This document shows positions 1-7,129 of a stretch of DNA of 36,005 nucleotides, piece by piece. The notes under the pieces were generated by a model that was given only the letters and a program-made list of their open reading frames with translations, was not told the DNA's origin and ran no database searches. Positions within the stretch are counted from its first letter, which is position 1. Every line of letters begins with the position of its first letter. The translations under genes were made by a program, and so were the position numbers. Source of the stretch: JANRKG01 sp033763635 (GTDB taxonomy: Bacteria > Cyanobacteriota > Cyanobacteriia > GCF-001939115); the NCBI GenBank assembly GCA_033763635.1, contig JANRKG010000484.1:1-36005 (forward strand). Direction: 5' to 3'.

Positions 1-1127
1 ACCTCACCACCGGAACCTTTCAACTCACGGATGGAGCGGAGTTAAACGCCTCAACGACAGGCACGGGGCCGGGGGGAACCATCACCGTCACCGCAAATAC
101 CTTTAACGTAGACAGCACGGGAACGATCAACACCAGTACCACAGGGCCAGGGAGTGGGGGCACGATTACAGTGAATGCCACGACCTTGACGGGTAGCAGC
201 GCTGGGCGATTCGTCACGACGACCTCCGGGCCGGGAGCAGCGGGGAATGTAGTGCTGAATGTGGTCGATCGCATCTTCCTGACCGGACAGGGCACCGGAA
301 TCTTTGCGAATGCTACAGAAACCTCGACAGGGCCGGGAGGAAGTATTTTGATTGATCCGCGCCTTGTGGAACTGCGGGATGGGGCGACGATTTCCGTAGG
401 CAGTTTGGGAACCGGATTGGGCGGAAGTATCAGCCTTCAAGCCGGATCTCTGTTGCTCGATAATGCTTCTCTCTCGGCAGTGAGTAATAGCGCGGATGGC
501 GGGAATATTACCCTGTCTGTCAATGATTTGATTTTGTTACGCAATGGCAGCAATGTCTCAGCAACGGCAGGGGTCGCTCAGAGTAATGGGAATGGGGGAA
601 ACGTGACGATCGCCACCCGCTTTCTGGTCGCTCCCCCTTTTGAAGACAGTAATATCAGTGCTAATGCCTTTACGGGACGGGGGGGCAATATTCGCATCAG
701 TGCCCAGGCGCTTTTCGGGATCGGGTTTCAGCCTCGCCCCACTCGCTTGAGTGACATCACTGCCAGTTCGGAATTTGGGGTGAATGGGATTGTGCTAATC
801 ACAACTCCCGGCATTGATCCGAGTAAGGGGCTGGAAGCCCTCACAGCCGAAGCGGTCGATGCCTCTAACCTGATTTCCCAAGAGTGTGCGGTGGGTTCGA
901 ATGTGAGCAGGTTCATTCTGACAGGGCGGGGGGGCTTGCCCCCCAATCCCACCGAGGCGATTAGCGGAGATTCAGTTCTTGACGATACCCGTCTCCCCGA
1001 TCGCCCCACCAGTCAACGCCTGACCTCGCCAACTGCTGTTGTTCCCGCTCAAGGATGGATTCTCAAAGAGAACGGTGACGTGACCCTGACTGCCCAATTG
1101 ATTCCCACGCAATGCAATGTCCGTTAA
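1..1127 (+). CDS. Two-partner secretion exoprotein (filamentous haemagglutinin-like), C-terminal part
   Basis: The reading frame is open from the first bases of the window, so only the C-terminal ~375 residues of a TPS passenger are present and the N-terminal secretion domain lies outside. The protein is low in complexity and rich in Gly, Thr, Ser and Asn. It has repeats of the type TGPGSGGTITV at the start, followed by beta-helix-like strands (GGNITLSVNDL, GGNVTIATRF). The end has the cyanobacterial TPS tail: a Cys-containing segment, then GRGGLPPNPTEA, then QGWILKENGDV and a final Cys near the terminus. Proteins of this family are secreted across the outer membrane by an FhaC/ShlB partner and act as adhesins or surface filaments. 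That partner is the next gene, and the two overlap by 11 bp, which suggests translational coupling. The substrate or target cannot be told from this fragment. Confidence 0.85.
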   Translation, partial: LTTGTFQLTDGAELNASTTGTGPGGTITVTANTFNVDSTGTINTSTTGPGSGGTITVNATTLTGSSAGRFVTTTSGPGAAGNVVLNVVDRIFLTGQGTGIFANATETSTGPGGSILIDPRLVELRDGATISVGSLGTGLGGSISLQAGSLLLDNASLSAVSNSADGGNITLSVNDLILLRNGSNVSATAGVAQSNGNGGNVTIATRFLVAPPFEDSNISANAFTGRGGNIRISAQALFGIGFQPRPTRLSDITASSEFGVNGIVLITTPGIDPSKGLEALTAEAVDASNLISQECAVGSNVSRFILTGRGGLPPNPTEAISGDSVLDDTRLPDRPTSQRLTSPTAVVPAQGWILKENGDVTLTAQLIPTQCNVR

Positions 1128-2859
1128 TCCTTTAACCTACCCACGGCTCTGGTCTTGTCTAGTGTTGGGAACGATCGTCGCAACGATCGGGCAGGGTTCC
1201 TTGCTGGCCCAAACCCCGCCCCCTGCCACTATCCCCCTGCCCAAACCCCTCCCCCCGGAGCGACCGACCCAACCCAGTCCCCCGCTCCTGCCGCCCCCTG
1301 AAAATCTCTATCAACTGCCAACAACCCCGCAACCGCCAGTGCCTCAGGTGCCCCTGAATATCCCTGGCACGATTATCGTCAGTCGGTTTGAGATCGTCGG
1401 CAGCACAATTTTCAGTGCTGAAACCCTGGCCCAGACAACGGCCCCCTTCGTCGGTCGCTCCCTGACCTTCCCCGAATTGCTCCAGGCCGCCAGTGCGATT
1501 ACGAAACTCTATACCGATCGTGGCTACATCACTTCGGGAGCCTTTGTTCCCGCCGATCAGACCTTTCGCAGGGAAGGGGGCGTGGTCAGAATTCAGGTTT
1601 TGGAAGGCAGGCTGGAGGAAATTCAAGTCAGTGGCACCCGTCGCCTGAATCAGGGCTATATCCAGAGCCGTTTGGCGGTCGCTGGAGCCGCGCCCCTGAA
1701 CGTCGATCGCCTCCTGAATGCCCTGCAACTCCTCCAACTCAATCCCCTGATTAGTACCATTTCCACCGAACTGGCAACGGGGTCTAAACCCGGTCAGAGT
1801 TTGCTGCGGGTGGCCGTTACGGAGGCGAAGACCTTCAGCCCGCTGCTGTCCTTTGACAATAACCGATCGCCCAGCGTGGGCAGCGAACAACGACAGATCG
1901 GCCTCTCGGATATTAACCTCTTAGGACTGGGGGACACCCTTCGCTTCAACTACACTAATACCGATGGCAGTGACAGCGTGGAAACCAGTTACACCCTGCC
2001 CGTCAGTCCCCATAACACCACAGTTCGCTTCGCCTACCGCACTGCCTCCAACCGAGTCATCGAAGCCCCCTTCAATGCCCTGGATATTACAGCCGCTTCC
2101 CGATCCTACGAGTTGAGTGTGAGACAGCCGATCGCCGAAACACCCAATCAGGACTTTGCGGTGGGCCTTACCTTCAGCCGTCAGGAGAGCGAAACCGCCC
2201 TGCTGGGAATTCCCTTTGCCCTATCTAGCGGAGCCAATAGCCGAGGGGAAACTCGCATTTCTGCCCTGCGCTTCTTTCAAGAAGGGTTACTGCGGGGCAG
2301 TCAGGAAGTGATCGCCGCCCGATCGCAGTTCAGCTTAGGGCTGGATGCCCTGGGCAGCACCGTTAACCCCAGTTCCCCCGATAGCCGCTTCCTCTCCTGG
2401 CGAGGACAGGCCCAGTACGCCCGACTGCTGGCCCCCGACACCCTGGTGCTGGCCCGGACAGGCATTCAACTCGCCGATCGCCCCCTGGTGCCTTTGGAAC
2501 AACTCAGCCTGGGTGGCGTAGATACGGTACGGGGCTACCGACAGGACTATTTGTTAAGTGACAATGGCGCGTTTGGCTCCCTGGAGGTTCGTATCCCGGT
2601 ACTGCGGGTTCCAGAAGTCGAAGGCATCCTTCAGGTCACTCCCTTCCTAGATTTCGGGACCACCTGGAATACAGGTCGAGCCACCCCTGACCCCAGTACC
2701 CTGTTTGCAGGTGGGTTTGGTCTGCTCTGGAGACAGGGCAATTATCTAACGGCCCAGTTGCAATGGGGCATTCCCTTCATTTCTGTATCGGAGAACCGCA
2801 GAACATGGCAAGAAAACGGATTGTATTTCTCGATCGTCTACACTCCCTTGCTGTTCTAA
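1117..2859 (+). CDS. ShlB/FhaC/HecB-family TPS outer-membrane transporter
   Basis: 580 residues, the usual size for FhaC/ShlB proteins. The N-terminus is signal-peptide-like with a hydrophobic stretch (residues ~10-31, ending LLAQ). A proline-rich linker follows (~34-83), which is common in cyanobacterial members. Two POTRA-like regions (~85-235) include FEIVGSTIFS and the segment around YTDRGYITSGAFVP. The rest is a beta-barrel with the diagnostic VRGY loop motif (residues 471-474, in GGVDTVRGYRQDYLLSDNG). It should sit in the outer membrane and export the passenger encoded immediately upstream, with which it overlaps by 11 bp. The CHAT gene follows after 14 bp, so all three are probably one operon. 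Family assignment is secure; partner assignment rests on adjacency. Confidence 0.93.
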   Translation: MSVNPLTYPRLWSCLVLGTIVATIGQGSLLAQTPPPATIPLPKPLPPERPTQPSPPLLPPPENLYQLPTTPQPPVPQVPLNIPGTIIVSRFEIVGSTIFSAETLAQTTAPFVGRSLTFPELLQAASAITKLYTDRGYITSGAFVPADQTFRREGGVVRIQVLEGRLEEIQVSGTRRLNQGYIQSRLAVAGAAPLNVDRLLNALQLLQLNPLISTISTELATGSKPGQSLLRVAVTEAKTFSPLLSFDNNRSPSVGSEQRQIGLSDINLLGLGDTLRFNYTNTDGSDSVETSYTLPVSPHNTTVRFAYRTASNRVIEAPFNALDITAASRSYELSVRQPIAETPNQDFAVGLTFSRQESETALLGIPFALSSGANSRGETRISALRFFQEGLLRGSQEVIAARSQFSLGLDALGSTVNPSSPDSRFLSWRGQAQYARLLAPDTLVLARTGIQLADRPLVPLEQLSLGGVDTVRGYRQDYLLSDNGAFGSLEVRIPVLRVPEVEGILQVTPFLDFGTTWNTGRATPDPSTLFAGGFGLLWRQGNYLTAQLQWGIPFISVSENRRTWQENGLYFSIVYTPLLF

Positions 2860-2867
2860 AGCAGATC

Positions 2868-2873
2868 AGGAGG
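2868..2873 (+). promoter_or_regulatory. AGGAGG Shine-Dalgarno upstream of the CHAT gene
   Basis: A perfect AGGAGG lies just after the ShlB stop and directly before ATG codons at 2874 and 2877, with a further in-frame ATG at 2889. The signal-peptide sequence begins at the same place. This argues against the longer in-frame starts at 2763 and 2805, which would overlap the transporter gene. Spacing favours 2877 or 2889 over 2874, so the exact initiator is uncertain by a few residues. Confidence 0.55.
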
Positions 2874-5432
2874 ATGATGGGTCGTCCCATGTTGGGACTC
2901 GTCCTGTTTTTGGTGGCTCTGGTGACGGTGCTATGGGTCCACAAGCCCCTCGTAGCCCAGGTTTCCCCTGCTCCCGTTGCCCAACCTACCCTGACTGCTT
3001 CGGCTTCTCTGCTGGAACAGGGAATGCAACTTTACCAGAATCAACAATTTGCAGAGGCCGCCAAAGTTCTGCAACAGGTCGTTGACCAGACTCAGGACAA
3101 GCCCCTCGATCGCGCCCTGGCCCTTAATTTCCTGTCCCTCACTCAGCAGAAATTGGGGCAGTGGACTCCTGCAACGGCAGCCCTCACCACCAGTTTGCGG
3201 TTACTCGAAGGCCGGAGCGATCGAGAAGCCATCCCAATCCGGGCACGGGTTTTGAATACTCAGGGACAATTGCAACTCTCGCAAGGCCAGGGAGAAGCGG
3301 CCCTGGAAAGCTGGCGACAGGCCACCGTTGCCTACCGTCAGGCTGGAGATGGGGAAGGGGTGGTGATCAGTCAAATCAACCAGGCCCAGGCATTACAGAC
3401 GTTGGGGCTGTATCAGCAAGCCCTGGATCAACTCCTTCAGGTAGGGCAAACACTTCAGGGCCAACCCAACTCCCTGACCAAGGCGATCGGCCTTCGCAGT
3501 TTGGGAAATGCCCTGCGCGTGGTGGGAGATCTGCAACAGTCCCAGACGGTGTTAAATCAGAGTTTGACGATCGCCAGGGAGTTGAAAGCAACCCAGGTCA
3601 TCGCCGAAATCAACCTGAGTCTGGGCAATACGGCCCAGGCCCGTCAAACCTTTCCCGAAGCCCTCAATTTTTATCGACAAGCAGCCACCACTGCTGTGCT
3701 GCCCCTGACCCGCACCCAGGCCCATCTCAACCAACTCAGCCTGTTACTCGATACCCGAAACTGGGCCGAGGCTGTCCCCCTGATCCCAACCCTTCAGCCC
3801 TTGGTCCTGAACCTGCCCCCCAGTCGGGCTGCGGTCTATGCTCGAATTAACTTTGCCCAAAGCCTGACTCGTTTGCGCCAGGTGCCAGAGGTACAGAACC
3901 CCCTTCCTTCATGGCCTGACATTGCCCGGATCACAGCCGGAGCCGTCCAACAGGCAAAAACGTTGGGGGATACCAGAGCCGAATCCTTTGCATTAGGAAA
4001 TCTGGGTCGGTTGTATGAGCAAACCCAACAATGGGGCACGGCTCAGGAGTTAACCCAGCAAGCGTTACTGCTGGCTCAGGGAGTGAATGCAAAAGACATC
4101 ACCTACCGCTGGCAATGGCAGACCGGGCGCTTGTATCGGGCAACGGGGAATCCTCAGGGCGCGATCGCCGCCTATCAGGAAGCCGTCACTACCCTCAAAG
4201 CCCTCCGCAGTGATCTGGTTTCCATCAACCCGGAAGTGCAGTTTTCCTTTCGAGATAGCGTAGAGCCAATTTACCGGGAATTGGTGAGCCTGTTGCTGAA
4301 ACCAGGGAAGCAAGAAGTCAGCCAGGAAAACCTCGATCAGGCTCGTCTGGCGATCGAATCTCTGCAATTGGCGGAACTGGAAGACTTTTTCCGACAAGCC
4401 TGTCTGGATGCGAATCCAGTCAAGATTGACCAGATCGATCGCACTGCCGCCGTTCTTTACCCGATCATCCTGCCCGATCGCCTGGAAGTGATCCTCAGCC
4501 TACCGGGGAAACCCCTCACCCACACCGCCCTTTCCCTCCCCCAAGAAGAAGTAGAACGGGCACTCCGGGAATTGCGAATTGCGGTTGCCAGTCCGATTTC
4601 CCGGGACTACTTACCCCTGTCACAACGAGTCTATCGCTGGTTAATTCAACCGTTGGAGGGTGCGATCGAACAAAGTCAGGTCAAAACCCTGGTGTTTGTC
4701 CTGGATGGGGTAATGCGAAATGTGCCCATGACCGCTCTCCATGACGGCAAACAATTTTTAGTGGAAAAGTATGGGGTTGCTCTGGCTCCAGGGTTACAAC
4801 TTCTGGATGTGAAACCCCTCCAGCAAGAGCGACTCAAAATTCTTGCCGCTGGTCTGAGCGAAGCCCGTCAAGGATTTACGCCCCTGCCTTCCGTTGAAAC
4901 AGAAATTACCCAGATCAGAAGCAAAATTCCCGGTACAGCCCTCTTAAACGATGATTTCACCATCGAAAATCTGCGAAATCAAGTAGAAATTTCCGTTGCC
5001 CCCATCGTTCATCTGGCAACGCATGGAGAATTTAGCTCCAGAGCAGACCGCACCTTTATTCTCACCTGGGACGATCGCCTCAATGTTCGCCAACTCACTG
5101 ACCTGCTCCGGGAACGGAGCGTTCCAGGGCAAGCCCCGATTGAGTTGCTGGTGTTGAGTGCTTGCCGAACCGCCATCGGCGATCGGCGGGCGGCTCTGGG
5201 CCTTGCGGGAGTAGCAGTCCGGGCGGGGGCCAGAAGTACGATCGGCACCCTCTGGTATGTGAGTGACGAAGCGACCCAATCTTTGATGGTGCAGTTTTAT
5301 CAAGAACTGATCCAGAAAGCGACCAGTAAGTCTGAGTCTCTGCGTCAGGCCCAGAAATTCTTGCTGGCCAGTGAAACTTACAGCCATCCCTATTACTGGG
5401 CACCCTATGTGTTAGTAGGCAACTGGCTATAA
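2874..5432 (+). CDS. Exported TPR-CHAT domain protein (caspase-like)
   Basis: 852 residues with the chosen start. Residues ~5-30 form a signal peptide or anchor (GLVLFLVALVTVLWV, then LVAQ), so the protein probably acts in the periplasm or at the outer envelope. Residues ~45-460 are helical TPR repeats (for example LYQNQQFAEAAKVLQQ and GNPQGAIAAYQEAV). The C-terminal third is a CHAT domain with both catalytic residues: His717 in HLATHGEF and Cys764 in VLSACRTAIG. It ends in the usual SHPYYWAPYVLVG block. CHAT proteins are caspase/separase-like cysteine proteases, often activated by partner proteins. The gene follows the TPS transporter by 14 bp, so its likely partner or substrate is the TPS exoprotein (inference). 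An in-frame ATG at 2763 would add 37 residues overlapping the transporter and looks less likely. Confidence 0.9.
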   Translation: MMGRPMLGLVLFLVALVTVLWVHKPLVAQVSPAPVAQPTLTASASLLEQGMQLYQNQQFAEAAKVLQQVVDQTQDKPLDRALALNFLSLTQQKLGQWTPATAALTTSLRLLEGRSDREAIPIRARVLNTQGQLQLSQGQGEAALESWRQATVAYRQAGDGEGVVISQINQAQALQTLGLYQQALDQLLQVGQTLQGQPNSLTKAIGLRSLGNALRVVGDLQQSQTVLNQSLTIARELKATQVIAEINLSLGNTAQARQTFPEALNFYRQAATTAVLPLTRTQAHLNQLSLLLDTRNWAEAVPLIPTLQPLVLNLPPSRAAVYARINFAQSLTRLRQVPEVQNPLPSWPDIARITAGAVQQAKTLGDTRAESFALGNLGRLYEQTQQWGTAQELTQQALLLAQGVNAKDITYRWQWQTGRLYRATGNPQGAIAAYQEAVTTLKALRSDLVSINPEVQFSFRDSVEPIYRELVSLLLKPGKQEVSQENLDQARLAIESLQLAELEDFFRQACLDANPVKIDQIDRTAAVLYPIILPDRLEVILSLPGKPLTHTALSLPQEEVERALRELRIAVASPISRDYLPLSQRVYRWLIQPLEGAIEQSQVKTLVFVLDGVMRNVPMTALHDGKQFLVEKYGVALAPGLQLLDVKPLQQERLKILAAGLSEARQGFTPLPSVETEITQIRSKIPGTALLNDDFTIENLRNQVEISVAPIVHLATHGEFSSRADRTFILTWDDRLNVRQLTDLLRERSVPGQAPIELLVLSACRTAIGDRRAALGLAGVAVRAGARSTIGTLWYVSDEATQSLMVQFYQELIQKATSKSESLRQAQKFLLASETYSHPYYWAPYVLVGNWL

Positions 5433-5488
5433 TCTGTACTAGCCAGGGGTTACTTCTGGTCTTCCACCAATCCCCATTTTCCACGTTC

Positions 5489-6262
5489 ATGAATTCCACC
5501 CGTATCGTCACCATCGCCAGTCATGTTTTTCGAGAAGTGATTCGCGATCGCGTTCTGTATCTCATTGGGTTCTTCGCATTTCTGCTCGTTGTGGCTTTGC
5601 GTCTGTTACCAGAGGTTTCGGCAACCACAGAGGACAAGATTTTTTTGGATTTTGGATTAGCGGCGATCGGGGCATTGAGCCTGATCGTGGCAATCTTTGT
5701 AGGGACGGGATTGGTGAGTAAGGAAATTGAAAAACGCACCCTGTTGGTTCTATTGGCGAAGCCCATTAGCCGCACTGAGTTGGTTTTAGGAAAACATCTG
5801 GGCCTTTCTGCGGTACTGGCGGTGCTGGTCGCAGCCATGACAGGCATTTACATTGCTGCTTTAAATTGGAGTCAGATTTCGTATCCCCTCGTCAGTATTT
5901 TGGTGACAGCCATTTATATCTTTTTAGAACTGTCCCTTCTGGCTGCTGTTGCCATTATGTTTAGTGTTTTTACTGGCTCTCTGCTGGCAACACTGGTTTC
6001 CTTTGGCGTATATCTCATTGGGCACTTCAGCCGAGATTTAGTTACACTAGGCAATCTTTCCGACAAACTGGAAATTCAACGGCTCACCAGAGGAATTTAT
6101 CTGGCTTTGCCTGATCTCTCTCGATTAGATTTGAAAAATTTAGCCGTTTACGGTGTGTTACCTGCTCCTACCGAGTTACTCGCCAATGCGGGATATGCAT
6201 TGCTCTACATCACCTTTTTACTTTCTGTTGCGATTCTTATTCTTTCGAGACGAGACTTTTGA
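5489..6262 (+). CDS. ABC-2 type transporter permease
   Basis: 257 residues with about six hydrophobic segments: near 20-40, 55-75, 103-125, 133-160, 165-185 and 230-252. The loop after the second segment carries GLVSKEIEKRTLLVLLAKPISRTEL, split here between its two halves GLVSKEIEKRTLL and LAKPISRTELVLGK, which is the hallmark of ABC-2 permeases that move polysaccharides, lipids or drugs. It would dimerise in the inner membrane and needs an ATPase subunit, which is not encoded in this window. It starts 56 bp after the CHAT gene on the same strand and may be transcribed with it, but a functional link to secretion is only inferred. The substrate is unknown. Confidence 0.85.
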   Translation: MNSTRIVTIASHVFREVIRDRVLYLIGFFAFLLVVALRLLPEVSATTEDKIFLDFGLAAIGALSLIVAIFVGTGLVSKEIEKRTLLVLLAKPISRTELVLGKHLGLSAVLAVLVAAMTGIYIAALNWSQISYPLVSILVTAIYIFLELSLLAAVAIMFSVFTGSLLATLVSFGVYLIGHFSRDLVTLGNLSDKLEIQRLTRGIYLALPDLSRLDLKNLAVYGVLPAPTELLANAGYALLYITFLLSVAILILSRRDF

Positions 6263-6314
6263 AAAACCTTAAGTAACGTGAATTCGGGATAACGATTGGG
6301 AAAACACACTGACT

Positions 6315-6443
6315 TTAATCCCCTCCTTGGAGGGGTGGCCGTAGGCCGGGGTGGGTTAGGGGAATCGGCATTCAGTAACAGATTGAATCAGGTTACTCTG
6401 CTCATCATCAAACTCACCTCTACCCCTCCCAGGAGGAGATTAG
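6315..6443. repeat. Palindromic element, family B, copy 1
   Basis: The ends are imperfect inverted repeats of ~22 bp. The left end begins TTAATCCCCTCCTTGGAGGG. The right end, reverse-complemented, begins CTAATCTCCTCCTGGGAGGG. Each end is itself a small hairpin (CCCCTCC/GGAGGGG type). A related element lies at 24531-24648. It contains no coding frame, so it is MITE-like or REP-like. It starts 52 bp after the ABC-2 permease stop and could also act as a 3'-end hairpin. Confidence 0.65.
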
Positions 6444-6496
6444 CCTGGAAATCAGTTGCAGGTACTTAACCCGAACGGACGTTGAATATTGAATCG

Positions 6497-6535
6497 GAAT
6501 ATCTAGAGTGAATATCTAGAGTGAATATCTAGACT
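6497..6535. repeat. Tandem triplicated 13-mer (GAATATCTAGAGT)
   Basis: Three head-to-tail copies of a 13-bp unit at 6497-6509, 6510-6522 and 6523-6535. The first two are identical and the third reads GAATATCTAGACT. Each contains the palindromic core TCTAGA or a near match. The 13-bp period is not a helical turn (10.5), so a cooperative binding site is possible but not indicated. Confidence 0.8.
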
Positions 6536-6599
6536 GAGGATTTAGATTAGGCATTTCGCGAATGTTCTATTGAGAGAATTGTTGAAAAGTCTGAAGAAC

Positions 6600-6691
6600 G
6601 GTTGGCAGCAGATAGGAACGGATGAAACGGATGGAGATTCACGAAAAGCCATCTACTTATCCGTTTCAGCCGTTTTCATCCGCTGCCAACC
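6600..6691. repeat. Long imperfect inverted repeat (33-bp arms, 26-bp loop)
   Basis: The left arm at 6600-6632 and the right arm at 6659-6691 are reverse complements with 28 of 33 positions matching. The outer 10 bp (GGTTGGCAGC/GCTGCCAACC) and the inner 10 bp (TGAAACGGAT/ATCCGTTTCA) match perfectly. The repeat could fold as a large hairpin in RNA or be a small non-autonomous mobile element. No second copy is seen in this window. Confidence 0.8.
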
Positions 6692-6847
6692 TGCTTCTTA
6701 AATCTCCTTCTCATCTCCAATAAAGTTTTCGTAAATCCATGCTTCTATTGGTAGGATGAGTACGAGTTTCTAACGAGAAAGTACAAGACCCTTTGTATCC
6801 TTTTTCCTTTGGGTGTATCGCATTTCAGACCATCAGGTTAGATGTTG

Positions 6848-6964
6848 TTAGCGATTTTCTGAAAGGAATTTACCGATGAACTGCCCTTCGACTACGCTCA
6901 GGGCACAGGTGCTGGTTGAGCGGAGTCGAAACCAGCGGGAAGTTATTTTCTAGAGATCTCCTTA
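6848..6964. repeat. Nested-palindrome element, family A, copy 1
   Basis: About 117 bp. The outer ends are imperfect inverted repeats of the type TTAGCGATTTTCTGAAA versus TAAGGAGATCTCTAGAAAA (right end reverse-complemented). Inside are two stem-loops, CTGCCCT...AGGGCAC and CTGGTT...AACCAG, whose middles (TTCGACTACGCTCA and TGAGCGGAGTCGAA) are again complementary to each other. It is directly followed by copy 2 and shares the junction CCTTA. It has no coding capacity. Confidence 0.8.
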
Positions 6965-7081
6965 GGCGATTTCTTGAAAAGAATTTGCCGATGGGTTGCC
7001 CTTCGGCTCCGCTCAGGGCACGAACGCTGCTTGAGCGGAGCCGAAACCAGAGGGGAGCTTGTTTCCCAGAAATCTCTTTAA
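6962..7081. repeat. Nested-palindrome element, family A, copy 2
   Basis: Same architecture and orientation as the preceding copy, with diverged sequence. The outer ends are TTAGGCGATTTCTTGAAAAG and the complement of CAGAAATCTCTTTAA. The inner stems are TGCCCTTCGGCTCCGCTCA/AGGGCA and the TTGAGCGGAGCCGAAACCAG half. It ends 48 bp before the start of the kinase at 7130, so it lies in or close to that gene's promoter or leader. Confidence 0.8.
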
Positions 7082-7129
7082 GACTTAACTGCGGAGAATT
7101 ATCCTCTCAGCTTCAGTGGACTGGCATCA

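Larger units (their letters stand above)
6263..7129. other. 867-bp gene-free, repeat-rich intergenic region
   Basis: No credible protein-coding gene is seen. The stretch holds five separate repetitive structures: a palindromic element (6315-6443), a triplicated 13-mer (6497-6535), a long imperfect hairpin (6600-6691), and two back-to-back copies of the nested-palindrome element (6848-7081). The 7082-7129 segment is the short leader of the kinase at 7130. Short open frames that appear here (for example 6916-7254) are read through the repeats and are not gene-like. Confidence 0.8.

Noticed and set aside
1159..1890. 243-codon antisense frame over the ShlB gene
   Set aside because: The sense frame has clear family motifs. 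The antisense frame has none and is Gly/Arg/Gln-rich as expected from complementing the sense codons.
3161..3850. 229-codon frame inside the CHAT gene
   Set aside because: It lies entirely within the TPR region in another frame; its Gly/Arg/Pro-rich composition is typical of a shadow frame in GC-rich DNA.
2874..5432. CHAT protein as part of a CRISPR-guided caspase (Craspase-like) system
   Set aside because: No type III-E effector, CRISPR array or other cas gene is in the window, and the protein has an export signal.
6497..6535. Short direct repeats as a possible CRISPR array
   Set aside because: Units are contiguous 13-mers without spacers, and no cas gene is present. The same holds for 22007-22045.
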